Origin: DATBVX01 sp963696675
Lineage (GTDB): Bacteria > Pseudomonadota > Gammaproteobacteria > Steroidobacterales > Steroidobacteraceae
NCBI GenBank assembly: GCA_963696675.1
Contig: CAVOLM010000021.1
Location: forward strand, 99,833-163,832
DNA length: 64,000 bases
Reading direction: 5' to 3'
This document shows, piece by piece, positions 19,542 through 31,161 of the stretch. The notes beneath the pieces are model-generated. The model worked only from the letters and a program-made list of their open reading frames with translations, had not been told where the DNA came from and searched no databases. Each line of letters begins with the position of its first letter. The first letter of the stretch is position 1. The position numbers were made by a program, and so were the translations under genes.

Positions 19542-20353
19542 ATGCTGACCCTCAGGAAGCGCAATCGGCGCCGGCTCCCGCAACGCGAGTGGCGGATGCC
19601 CGCGATCGACTGGCGGCGCATCAGCGCGGCGCTGGCGTTTTTCGGTCTCGCGGCGGCCCTCGCCTACGGCTGATGCTCGCGCTCGATCAGCCGATCCATG
19701 TCGTCTCAGTCGAAGGCAAGTTCCAGCGCGTCTCTCCGGTGCAGGTCGAGCAAGCGGTCACGCACGGCCTGCGTGACGGGTTCATGTCCGTGGATCTGGA
19801 GAAGGTCCGCCACCGCGTCGAAGAGCTGCCCTGGGTCGATCAGGCGCGGTGTGCAGCGCCGCTGGCCGGACGGCCTGCGTGTCGAGATCACCGAGCAGGT
19901 GGCGGCGGCGCGCTGGGGCGATGCGGGCCTGCTCAATACGCGCGGCGAACTGTTCCTCGCGCAACGCGCGCCACGTGCCGCCGGAGCTGCCGCAGCTCAT
20001 AGGACCCACGGGCAGCGAAGTCGCAGGTCGCGCAGCGCTACCTGTCCGCGCAGGGGCGCTGCTCGAATGCGGTCTGCGTCTCGCAGCGTGCGGCTCGATG
20101 AGCGCGGCGCGTGGGAACTCGAGCTGGCAACGGCGTGCAGCGTGCGGCTCGGCCGCCGGCAGGTCGACGACCGCTTCGATCGCTTCATCCGGCAGCCGTG
20201 CCCGACCGTTGCCGGGCGCGCCGAAGAGATCACCTACGTCGACATGCGCTACACCAATGGCTTCGCGTCGGCTGGAAGCGCGGCGGCGTCGCAAAAACCG
20301 ACGAGCTCGCCGAACCCAGGCCGGCCACACCTTCGGCCCACTTCACCGCATGA
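19542..20353 (+). CDS. ftsQ: Cell division protein FtsQ (multiple one-base indels)
   Basis: FtsQ is the bitopic divisome protein that, with FtsL and FtsB, links early and late stages. The N-terminus is a basic cytoplasmic tail, then a transmembrane helix (ISAALAFFGLAAALAYG). The POTRA-like region contains VSVEGKFQRVSPVQVEQ, and the beta domain ends around DMRYTNGFAVGWKRGG. At least six indels are needed to hold one frame: a missing base near 19670, an extra T near 19850, and further changes near 19960, 20010, 20060-20095 and 20268. This is the most damaged gene here. The position between ddlB and ftsA makes the identity secure. Confidence 0.82.
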
Positions 20354-20368
20354 GGAAACCGACTGCCG

Positions 20369-21607
20369 ATGTCCCGAAAGCTCTGAACGAAATCTGATCG
20401 TCGGCCTCGACATCGGCACCTCGAAGGTGGTGGCGATCGTCGGCGAGATGGCGACCGACGGCAGCGATCGAGGTCATCGGCATCGGCTCGCATCCTTCGC
20501 GCGGCCTGAAGAAGGGCGTGGTCGTCAACATCGAATCGACCGTGCAGTCGATCCAGCGCGCGGTCGAGGAAGCCGAGCTGATGGCCGGCTGCGAGATCCA
20601 CTCGGTGTACGCCGGCATCGCCGGCAGCCACGTGCGCAGCCTGAACTCGCACGGCATCGTCGCGATCCGCGACAAGGAAGTGACCGCAGGCGACGTCGAT
20701 CGCGTGATCGACGCGGCGCGGGCCGTGGCGATCCCGGCCGACCAGAAGATCCTGCACGTCCTGCCGCAGGAATTCATCATCGACAACCAGGAAGGCATCC
20801 GCGAGCCGATCGGCATGTCCGGCGTGCGCCTCGAGGCCAAGGTGCACATCGTCACCGGCGCGGACAGCGCCGCGCAGAACATCGTCAAGTGCGTGCAGCG
20901 CTGCGGCCTGGAGGTCGAGGACATCGTGCTCGAGCAGCTGGCCTCGAGCTACGCGGTGCTGACCGACGACGAGAAGGAGCTCGGCGTGTGCCTGGTCGAC
21001 ATCGGCGGCGGCACGACCGACATCGCGGTGTTCTCGGACGGCGCGATCCGCCACACGGCCGTGATCCCGATCGCCGGCGACCAGGTCACCAACGACATCG
21101 CGGTGACGCTGCGCACGCCGACGCAGTACGCCGAGGAAATCAAGATCAGCTACGCCTGCGCGCTGTCGCAGCTCGCGAATCCCGACGAGACCATCGAGGT
21201 GCCGAGCGTCGGGCGATCGGCCGCCGCGACGCCTCGCGCGCCAGACGCTCGCCGAGGTCGTCGAGCCGCGCTACGAGGAGCTCTTCGGCCTGGTGCGCGA
21301 GGAGCTGCGGCGCTCCGGCTTCGAGGAAGTGATCGCCGCCGGCATCGTGCTCACCGGCGGCAGCGCCAAGATGGAAGGCGCCATCGAGCTCGCCGAGGAG
21401 GTCTTCCACATGCCGGTGCGGCTCGGCCTGCCGCAGCACGTCACGGGCCTGGTCGACGTCGTGCGCAATCCGATCCATTCGACCGGCGTCGGGCTGCTGC
21501 TGTACGCGCGCGCCAATGTGCACGGCGCGCTGCGCGAGAAGCCGATTTATGGGGGCGTGAAGAGTATGGTCGATCGAATGAAGGCTTGGTTTCAGGGGAA
21601 TTTCTGA
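20369..21607 (+). CDS. ftsA: Cell division protein FtsA (three one-base insertions)
   Basis: FtsA is the actin-like protein that tethers FtsZ to the membrane. The ATPase motifs are GLDIGTSKVVAIVGE (phosphate 1), DIGGGTTDIAVF (phosphate 2) and LTGGSAKMEGA (adenosine). A C-terminal amphipathic membrane-targeting helix is seen in KSMVDRMKAWFQ. Extra bases are inferred at 20381 (C), 20466 (G) and 21214 (C). Removing them gives an uninterrupted 411-residue protein from ATG 20369, which has GAGGA upstream. The inserted C at 20381 creates an immediate in-frame TGA. Confidence 0.92.
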
Positions 21608-21690
21608 TGGGCCGAAAGGTTAGGCGCGTCAAGCGCAAAAAGCCTCGGGAGAAGTCTCGAGCGACATCTCATGAGAAGAGGAGAGCGCTC

Positions 21691-22876
21691 ATGTTCGAGT
21701 TGATGGACACCGACAGCCAAAGCGCAGTCATCAAGGTCGTCGGCGTCGGCGGCGGCGGCGGCAACGCCGTCACGCACATGGTCAACTCCGGCATCGAGGG
21801 CGTGGACTTCATCTGCATCAACACCGATGCGCAGGCGCTCAAGCACTCCAAGGTGAAGACGCTCCTGCAGATCGGCTGCAACATCACCAAGGGTCTCGGC
21901 GCCGGCGCGGATCCGGAGGTCGGCCGCCAGGCCGCGATGGAGGATCGCGACCGCATCATCGAGATGATCGACGGCTGCCGACATGCTGTTCATCACCGCC
22001 GGCATGGGCGGTGGCACCGGCACGGGCGCGGCGCCGGTCGTGGCGCAGTCGCGCAAGGAGCTCGGCATCCTGACGGTCGCCGTGGTGACCAAGCCCTTCG
22101 AGATGGAAGGCAACAAGCGCATGCTGGTCGCCGACCAGGGCATCGCCGAGCTCGGCAAGTACGTGCGATTCGCTGATCACGATCCCGAACCAGAAGCTGC
22201 TGACGGTGCTCGGCGAGCGACACGACGCTGCTCGATGCGTTCAAGGCGGCGAACCAGGTGCTGCAGGGCGCGGTGCAGGGCATCGCCGAGCTGATCACGC
22301 GCCCGGGCCTGATCAACGTCGACTTCGCCGACGTGCGCACCGTGATGTCCGAGACCGGCATGGCGATGATGGGCTCGGGGCCGGCGAGCGGCGAGAATCG
22401 CGCGCGCGAGGCGGCCGAGGCCGCGATCTCGAGCCCGCTGCTCGAGGACGTCAACCTCTCCGGCGCGCACGGCATGCTGGTCAACGTCACCGCCGGCATG
22501 GACCTGTCGCATCGGCGAGTTCGAGATCGTCGGCGACACGGTCAAGCAGTTCGCCTCGGACGACGCCACCGTCGTGGTCGGCACCGTGATCGATCCGGAG
22601 ATGACGGACCAGATCCGCGTCACGGTCGTCGCGACCGGCCTCGGCCGTCCTACCGTCAGGCACCAGCAGCAGCACCAGCATCAACCGGCCGCCGCGCAGC
22701 CGCAGATGCGGGTCGTTCAGCAACGCGCGCGCGCGCCGCTCACGGGTGCGGACTACGCGGCGCTCGACAAGCCTACCGTGCAGCGCCAGCGGGCGGTGGG
22801 CGACGGCATGCGGGCGGACATGAACAGCGAGGATCTGCTCGACATCCCGGCGTTCCTGCGCCGCCAGGCCGATTGA
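21691..22876 (+). CDS. ftsZ: Cell division protein FtsZ (four one-base insertions)
   Basis: FtsZ is the tubulin-like GTPase that forms the Z ring. The nucleotide-binding GVGGGGGNAVTHMV and the tubulin signature AGMGGGTGTGAAPVVA are present, as is the C-terminal LDIPAFLRRQ peptide that binds FtsA and ZapD (zapD is also in this window). Extra bases are inferred at 21976 (T), 22166 (C), 22218 (C) and 22510 (C). Removing them gives a collinear 393-residue protein. GAGAGGAGAG precedes ATG 21691. An essential protein with four frame breaks cannot be a real pseudogene. Confidence 0.94.
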
Positions 22877-22955
22877 GATGGACGGGTGTGAACTTGTCGT
22901 GAACGACAGGCGCCGCTTGAGCGAGGCCGGGGAGGCAGAAACTTAAGCTCCAGAA

Positions 22956-22984
22956 TTGGCGGACTTTTTGACCTGTGGTACGGT
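22956..22984 (+). promoter_or_regulatory. Possible sigma-70 promoter for lpxC
   Basis: TTGGCG (22956-22961) and TACGGT (22979-22984) are 17 bases apart in the 217-base gap between ftsZ and lpxC. A separate lpxC promoter is known in other gammaproteobacteria. Consensus match is moderate. Confidence 0.4.
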
Positions 22985-23093
22985 AGCGCCCCTTTTTAAG
23001 TCAAAGGCGGGGTCGGCTCTGGGGCGCGTCGACCGCAATGCGATGGCCCGGGCGTACAGGCGTCCGGCCAACGGCCGCCGTGTCGAAGCGGGC

Positions 23094-24007
23094 ATGCTCA
23101 AACAACGAACCCTCAAGAACAGTCATTCGCGCCACCGGCGTCGGCCTGCACACCGGCGAGAAGGTCCTCATGACCTTGCGGCCGGCGCCCGCCAACGTCG
23201 GCATCGTGTTCCGTCGCACCGATCTCGACCCGCCGGTCGACATCCGGGCGCACGCCGAGAACGTCGGCGAGACGACGCTCGGCACCACGCTCGTCAAGGA
23301 CGGCATCAAGGTCTCCACCGTCGAGCACCTGCTGTCGGCGTTCGCGGGTCTCGGCATCGACAATGCCTTCGTCGAGGTGAGCGCTCCCGAAGTGCCGATC
23401 ATGGATGGCAGCGCCGGCCCGTTCGTGTTCCTGCTGCAGTCCGCCGGGATCGAGGAGCAGAGCACGCCCAAGCGCTTCGTGCGCATCAAGAAGACGCGTG
23501 CGCGTCGAGGACGGCGACAAGTGGGCGCGCTTCGATCCCTACGACGGCTTCAAGGTGAACTTCGAGATCGAGTTCAATCACCCGATCTTCAAGAAGCGCT
23601 CCCAGGTCGCTTCGATGGATTTCTCCACGACCTCGTTCCTGAAGGAAGTCAGCCGCGCGCGCACCTTCGGGTTCATGCGCGACCTCGAGACGCTGCGCTC
23701 GCGCAATCTCGCGCTCGGCGGCACGCTGGACAACGCCATCGTGCTCGATGACTTCCGCGTCCTGAACGAGGACGGCCTGCGCTACGAGGACGAATTCGTC
23801 AAGCACAAGATCCTCGACGCGATCGGCGATCTGTACCTGCTGGGCCATAGCCTCATCGGCGAGTTCAGCGGCTTCAAGTCCGGCCACGCGCTGAACAATC
23901 GGCTGCTGCGCACGCTGGTCGCCAACACGGAAGCCTGGGAAGAAGTGACGTTCGAAACCGCAGCGGATGCGCCCATTTCTTTCGTCAGCGCGGCAGCGAC
24001 CGCGTGA
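23094..24007 (+). CDS. lpxC: UDP-3-O-acyl-GlcNAc deacetylase LpxC (two one-base insertions)
   Basis: LpxC is the zinc deacetylase for the committed step of lipid A synthesis. The N-terminus reads MLKQRTLKN then VIRATGVGLHTGEKV, and the zinc ligand and catalytic regions are VEHLLSAFAGLGIDNA, MDGSAGPFVFLL, KHKILDAIGDLYLLG and GHSLIGEFSGFKSGHALNN. Extra bases are inferred at 23121 (A) and 23497 (C). Without them the protein is 303 residues, the usual length. It ends the dcw cluster as in E. coli. Confidence 0.93.
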
Positions 24008-24045
24008 CGCTCAGTCAGCGCCAGCAGCGCGACCCGTTCTCCGGC

Positions 24046-24351
24046 TCACCGCGTCTCTGGCTGAACCTTCACTCGAATGCGTTCGATGGACGTTCCAGTC
24101 GTTCGCGCCAGTGCGTCGCGGACTCGCGGGATCTCGAATCGCAGGCGCGCACAGAACGCGGCGGAATCGACCCAGACGGTGAGTTCCTGCCCGCGCAACG
24201 CCGCCGCCGTGATGTGCTTCGCAAGAGGCTCGGCAAGTGCCGCACGCACGGATTCCTTGAGGGCGATCGCAGTTTTCGCGCGGCTCGACAAGTGCTGCAG
24301 GCGCGGGGCGCCGCCGCGGATGAGTTCACTTAATGAGCGCGGTTTGTGCAC
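24046..24351 (-). CDS. dciA: DciA-family (DUF721) replicative helicase loader
   Basis: The small basic protein matches the DUF721/DciA family, which helps load DnaB in bacteria lacking DnaC. The conserved core is SLSELIRGGAPRLQHLSSRA, then a region ending in ELTVWVDSAAFCARLRFE, and IERIRVKVQP at the end. The frame is open up to a TTG at 24468, but that extension would lie antisense to the riboswitch and lacks family resemblance. GTG at 24351 gives about 101 residues. It converges with lpxC (38 bases between stops). Confidence 0.75.
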   Translation of the reverse strand: MHKPRSLSELIRGGAPRLQHLSSRAKTAIALKESVRAALAEPLAKHITAAALRGQELTVWVDSAAFCARLRFEIPRVRDALARTTGTSIERIRVKVQPETR

Positions 24352-24432
24352 TGCGATATGGTAAGACTGAGAAGCAGTTGGGTATGGATTCCGTTGTCTT
24401 GCTGCGCTTGCTTGGGCATAGTCTATCTCGAC

Positions 24433-24515
24433 TGCAAAGGGCAAACTCACCGAAAGGTGAGGGCGCAAAGCTACCGGTCTAAGGCGTGAGCTATGACAGC
24501 GGGGTTGCCAGTTTG
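24433..24515 (+). promoter_or_regulatory. Cyclic di-GMP-I (GEMM-I) riboswitch aptamer
   Basis: The sequence follows the GEMM-I consensus block by block: AAAGGGCAAACTCACC, a GAAA tetraloop closed by CTCACC/GGTGAG (24446-24461), GGGCGCAAAGCTACCGG, the TCTAA tetraloop receptor side, TATGACAGCGGGGTTGCC. The order and spacing match the Vibrio cholerae class I aptamers. It is on the + strand, 110 bases upstream of the M23 peptidase gene and points at it. Known family function is to sense c-di-GMP and control the downstream gene; that it does so here is inference. Confidence 0.93.
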
Positions 24516-24601
24516 AACAATTTTAACAATGACTTGCGACGCAGCCCGTGTGCTGTTCCGGCGACCAGGGTAGGGATTAGGGGAGCCGGTTCCCGAAGGA
24601 C

Positions 24602-24624
24602 CGACTGCTGTTTGGAGCAGGTCG
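24602..24624 (+). promoter_or_regulatory. Hairpin over the M23 peptidase ribosome-binding site
   Basis: CGACTGCT (24602-24609) can pair with AGCAGGTCG (24616-24624) with one bulged G, leaving GTTTGG in the loop. The Shine-Dalgarno GGAG (24614-24617), eight bases before ATG 24626, straddles the loop and stem. This is a plausible translational expression platform for the riboswitch upstream. Confidence 0.5.
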
Positions 24625-24625
24625 C

Positions 24626-25549
24626 ATGAATGTGATCATTTTCGATCGCCTGCGCGGGCAGGCTCGCGAGCTGAACCTTGCGCATCCGAAGGCGATTGCT
24701 GTCATCGCTCTCGGGGCAGTGGTGCTGCTCGGTGGAGCTTTTTTTGCTGGTCGCCACGTGGGCCTGCGCGATGCCGGAGTTCAGCCCGCGGCGCAGGTCG
24801 CGGAGTGGTCCAAGAAGCTCGCCACGCAACAGGCACAGGTCGCGGAGACGCGCCGCATCCTGCAGGAACACATCGATGCCCTCGCGAAGCGCGTGGGTCA
24901 GATGAACGCGCACGTCATCCGCCTCGATGCACTCGGCCGTCGCCTCACGCAGATGGCCGACATCGACGAGCGCGAGTTCGATTTCGGCAACCCGCCGGCC
25001 CAGGGCGGACCGGAAGCCGATAGCCAGGGAGAAGCGGCACAGATTCCGGAGCTCACCGCGATGATCGATGGCCTGTCGCGCCAGATGGATGATCGCGAAG
25101 TGGAACTCGGCGTGCTCGAGAACCTGATCCTGAGCCGCAACCTCAACGAGCAGATCAAGCCCAAGGGTCGTCCGGTGACGGACGGCTGGATCTCTTCCTA
25201 CTTCGGTTCCCGTTCCGACCCCTTCACCGGTTACACGGCCGTTCACAAGGGCGTGGACTTTGCCGGACGCTCCGGAGCACAGGTGGTCGCTGTGGCCACT
25301 GGTGTCGTGACCTGGTCACGCGAGCGCTTTGGCTACGGCAAGATGGTCGAGATCAATCACGGTAATGGCTTCGTCACGCGCTACGCACACAACGAGCGCA
25401 ACCTCGTGTCGGTCGGCGAGACCGTTCAAAAGGGCCAGCCGATCGCGCTGATGGGTTCGACAGGCCGCGCCACCGGACCGAACCTGCATTTCGAAGTGCT
25501 CCGCAACGGCCGCCAGGTCAATCCGCTGCAGTTCGTCGGCGGACGCTAA
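24626..25549 (+). CDS. M23 (LytM-type) peptidase, membrane-anchored
   Basis: This 307-residue protein has one N-terminal membrane segment (AIAVIALGAVVLLGGAFFAG), a periplasmic coiled coil (residues about 55-165) and a C-terminal peptidase M23 domain. The zinc and catalytic motifs are HKGVDFAGRSGAQVVA, RYAHNERNLV and GPNLHFEVL, with the HxxxD and HxH-type ligands in place (the latter as LHFEV). Such proteins cleave peptidoglycan cross-links or act as regulators of cell-wall synthesis in the periplasm. It sits between lpxC and secA, where E. coli has secM. The upstream c-di-GMP riboswitch suggests control by cell-surface lifestyle signals. Not a SecM homologue. Confidence 0.9.
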   Translation: MNVIIFDRLRGQARELNLAHPKAIAVIALGAVVLLGGAFFAGRHVGLRDAGVQPAAQVAEWSKKLATQQAQVAETRRILQEHIDALAKRVGQMNAHVIRLDALGRRLTQMADIDEREFDFGNPPAQGGPEADSQGEAAQIPELTAMIDGLSRQMDDREVELGVLENLILSRNLNEQIKPKGRPVTDGWISSYFGSRSDPFTGYTAVHKGVDFAGRSGAQVVAVATGVVTWSRERFGYGKMVEINHGNGFVTRYAHNERNLVSVGETVQKGQPIALMGSTGRATGPNLHFEVLRNGRQVNPLQFVGGR

Positions 25550-25631
25550 CCTCCAGTACAATACGCGACCTTTGATTCTGGCCGGCCTCTGACCGGGGCC
25601 AGGCCTTTGTATTGCTGAAGGAAATTCGATC

Positions 25632-28372
<2,741 letters not shown>

Positions 28373-28380
28373 CCTTTAGC

Positions 28381-28477
28381 GGTGTCAGGTTTAGTTGCAT
28401 AACTTTGTTGCATAACTCTCAGGCGTTGGGCGAACAGGCGAGTTATGCAACAAAGTTATGCAACTAAACCTGACACC
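28381..28477. repeat. 38-bp perfect inverted repeat with GTTGCATAAC motifs (copy 1)
   Basis: The left arm 28381-28418 and right arm 28440-28477 are exact reverse complements over 38 bases, with a 21-base loop. Each arm contains GTTGCATAACTTTGTTGCATAAC, itself a near-tandem of a 10-base unit. A related element lies at 53297-53379. It begins nine bases after the secA stop. The right arm contains the ATG of the Nudix ORF. It may be a miniature mobile element, a REP-like repeat, or a strong mRNA 3' hairpin. Confidence 0.9.
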
Positions 28478-28903
28478 GTACGAGTGGTCGCGGGAGCGCT
28501 CTTCGATGCGACCGGACGCGTACTGATCGCGCAGCGCCCGGCGGGCTCCCACATGGCAGGGCGCTGGGAATTTCCCGGCGGAAAGATCGATGGCGGTGAG
28601 AGCGAGCTTCAGGCGCTGAGCCGCGAGCTGACCGAAGAGCTCGGCGTGAAGCTCATCGGGGCAGAGCGGATGCTGCAGCTGACTCATGAGTACCCCGAAC
28701 GGCGCGTCGAGCTCAACATGTGGCACGTGACCGCCTACGAAGGTGAGCCGATGAGTCTCGACAGCCAGGCGCTCAAGTGGGTGAAGCCCGCCGACCTCGC
28801 GAACGAAGATCTCCTCGAGGCCGACCGGCCGATCGTCGCCGCCTTGATGGAACTTGCTGCTACGGGTTCTTCGCCTTCAGATTCGCGTCGAAGAATCTCT
28901 TGA
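28445..28903 (+). CDS. MutT-type Nudix hydrolase
   Basis: The Nudix box GKIDGGESELQALSRELTEELGV matches G-x5-E-x7-REuxEExGu. It is preceded by GRVLIAQRPAG and WEFPGG, as in MutT (8-oxo-dGTP diphosphatase), which commonly follows secA. The first 13 residues (ATG 28445) are encoded by the inverted repeat. GTG at 28484 would start the conserved part at VVAGALFD and may be the original start. The 3' end overlaps the oppositely oriented peptidase gene by 44 bases; the last 15 or so residues show no family match. Confidence 0.85.
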   Translation: MQQSYATKPDTVRVVAGALFDATGRVLIAQRPAGSHMAGRWEFPGGKIDGGESELQALSRELTEELGVKLIGAERMLQLTHEYPERRVELNMWHVTAYEGEPMSLDSQALKWVKPADLANEDLLEADRPIVAALMELAATGSSPSDSRRRIS

Positions 28904-31123
28904 TCATTTCGTAGGCATGCGGCCCCGTGTCCGGCATGACGCAGCACCGAGTGCTTGCTTCCCGGATAGGTCATCACGTCGAAGGGCTTGTCGAGATCCT
29001 GCAGGCGCTTGAAGAGCTTCGTGCTGTTGGTGAACAGCACGTTGTCATCTGCCATGCCGTGCATGACGAGGAGCGGCACATGCAGGGCCGCGGCGTACGG
29101 CAGCACGCTACTGGCGTCATAACCGGCTGCATTCTGTTGTGGCAGGCCGAGGTAACGCTCGGTGTAATGCGTGTCGTACAAGCGCCATTCGGTTACCGGA
29201 GCGCCTGACACGCCCGCCTGGAAATAGTCCGGAGCTGTCAGCAGGCACATGAGGGTCATGTAGCCGCCATAGCTCCAGCCGAAGACGCCGATGCGCTGTG
29301 GGTCTACGAACGGCAGCGACTGCAGGAATTTCACGCCTTCGACCTGATCGGCGACCTCGATCTGCCCCATGCGCTGGTGGATCACCGACTCGAATGCGAC
29401 GCCCCGAAAGCCACTGCCGCGGTTGTCCAGCGTGAATACGACATAGCCGTTCTGGGCGAGCACCTGGCGGAAGAACTGCGGCCCCCAGGTGCGCCTTACG
29501 TTCTGCACGCCCGGCCCGCCGTACACGTCCACAATTACGGGATATCTCCGTGCCGGGTCGAAGTGCGCCGGTTTGAGCATCTGGTAGTTGAGCATTTGTC
29601 CGTCGGACGCTTGCAGCGTGCCAAATTCAGTCGGGACATGGGCGTCTCGATAGGGCGCATACGGGTGCGAGTCGTTCAGGGAATTGTCGATCAGCGTCTT
29701 GATCACGCCCCCATCGATACGCCGCAACTGCACCCGCGGTGGCCGCTCCGGATTGGAGTACAGCTCAAGAAAAAACTTGTGATCGGGCGACATGGCAACC
29801 GTATGCCAGCCCGGTTCCTCGGTGATGCGTGACGGCGGGAATTTGCCGCGCAACGGCGCCACATAGAGGTGGCGTTCGAGCGGGCTCTCCTTATTGGCCA
29901 TGAAATAGATACGCTCTCGCGCCTCATCGACATCCACGAGGGCGCGTGAGCCGCCATCACCGACCACCATCCAGTTTCCAGCGGTCAACGGCCGGATGAG
30001 GTGACCGTTGAGGTCGTAGAGGTAGAGGTGCTGATAGCCGCTGCGCCTCGAGGCCCAGATGAACCGGCGGGACTTGTTGAGAAACGTCAGCTCGTCATTC
30101 AGGTCCACCCAGGTGTTGCTGGATTCGGTGAGAAGAGTGCGTGCGTGGCCGCTCACGACGTCGATCTTGAGCAGGTCCAGGCGCCGCTGATCGCGAGACT
30201 GGCGTTGGACTGCGACGTATCGCGAATCCGGCAGCCAGTCGACGCGGGCGAGATAGATATCAGTCTCGGCGCCCAGATCGAGTCGCGTGACTGTCCCGTT
30301 CGCGAACTCGATCGACCTCAGTTCGACCAGCGCGTTACGCGTTCCGGCTGCCGGATAGCGTTGCGTGTAGACGGACAGTTCGTCAGCGTCGATCTCCAGA
30401 CGCTGTTGCTCGGATATGGCACTCTCATCCACACGCGCGTATGCGATACGCCGCTCATCGGGGGACCACCAATAGCCGGTGTTTCGCCCCATCTCCTCCT
30501 GGGCGATGAACTCGGCCATCCCGTTCTTGATCGCCCCACCTCCGTCGGTGGTCAGCGCGCGTTCCTGCCCGGTGCGCAGGTCGAGGACGAACAGGTTCTG
30601 CCCGCGGATGAAGCTGACGTAGTGACCGAGCGGAGAGAACTTGGCGTCCGTCTCCGCTTCCGAGCGTTTTCGTCAGCTGGCGTGCGGCCTTGTCGGCAGG
30701 CGCGCGCAGGTCGTAGTAGTAGAGATCGCCGCCGAGCGGAAAAAGCAGCGCCGTACCATCCGGCGCAAACAAATATTCGACAATTCCCGACAGCGCCGAA
30801 ATGCGCTGGCGTTCGCGACGCTGCCGTTCCTCGTCAGAGAGTCGGCCCTCCTCGCGAACCAGCGCGCGCGAATCCACCAGCAGTCGTGTCTGGCCCGAGC
30901 GGATGTCGTATTCCCACAGGTCGAGGCGATCCTTGTCGTCGGCCTTGCCCTGCAGGAACGTCACCCGTTGCGCGTCGGGGGAGATGCGGGCGGCGCGCAG
31001 GGACGGCCCGCTCAGATCGGGTGCCGAAAAGATGCGGCTGATCGGCAGATCGCCGGCGCGCGCAGTTGCGAGACCGATGAACAGGGGCACCAATGAACAC
31101 AGGAATGGTCGTAGTGAAGTCAT
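28860..31123 (-). CDS. S9B dipeptidyl-peptidase IV-like serine peptidase (two one-base insertions)
   Basis: This secreted prolyl dipeptidyl-peptidase homologue has a signal peptide (CSLVPLFIGLATARAG), a beta-propeller domain and a C-terminal alpha/beta hydrolase domain. The catalytic Ser is in GWSYGGYMTL, the Asp in GMADDNVLF and the His in SKHSVLRHA. Two insertions are inferred: at + position 30664 (LTKT then SEAETDAKFSPL) and 28932 (RHA then DTGPHAYEMIKRFFD). Corrected, the gene ends KAKNP with TAG at 28860-28862. It converges with and overlaps the Nudix gene, and its start is only 38 bases from the divergent oligopeptidase. Confidence 0.88.
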
Positions 31124-31161
31124 GCGTGTAGGCTGCGCGCAAAATTTCGGGGAGTTTAGGC

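Noticed and set aside
20369..20400. TGA in ftsA read as selenocysteine or suppressed stop
   Set aside because: The protein continues in another frame after the stop, so a frame change, not stop readthrough, is needed.
10122..24007. A programmed frameshift signal common to the breaks
   Set aside because: No shared slippery sequence, stop codon or downstream structure; contexts differ and several breaks are deletions. Only a bias to C remains, reported as a finding.
24626..25549. SecM secretion monitor, expected between lpxC and secA in E. coli
   Set aside because: The protein has a clear M23 peptidase domain and no arrest motif.
28381..28477. CRISPR or IS element at the palindrome
   Set aside because: No repeated spacer structure, no transposase and only one inverted pair.
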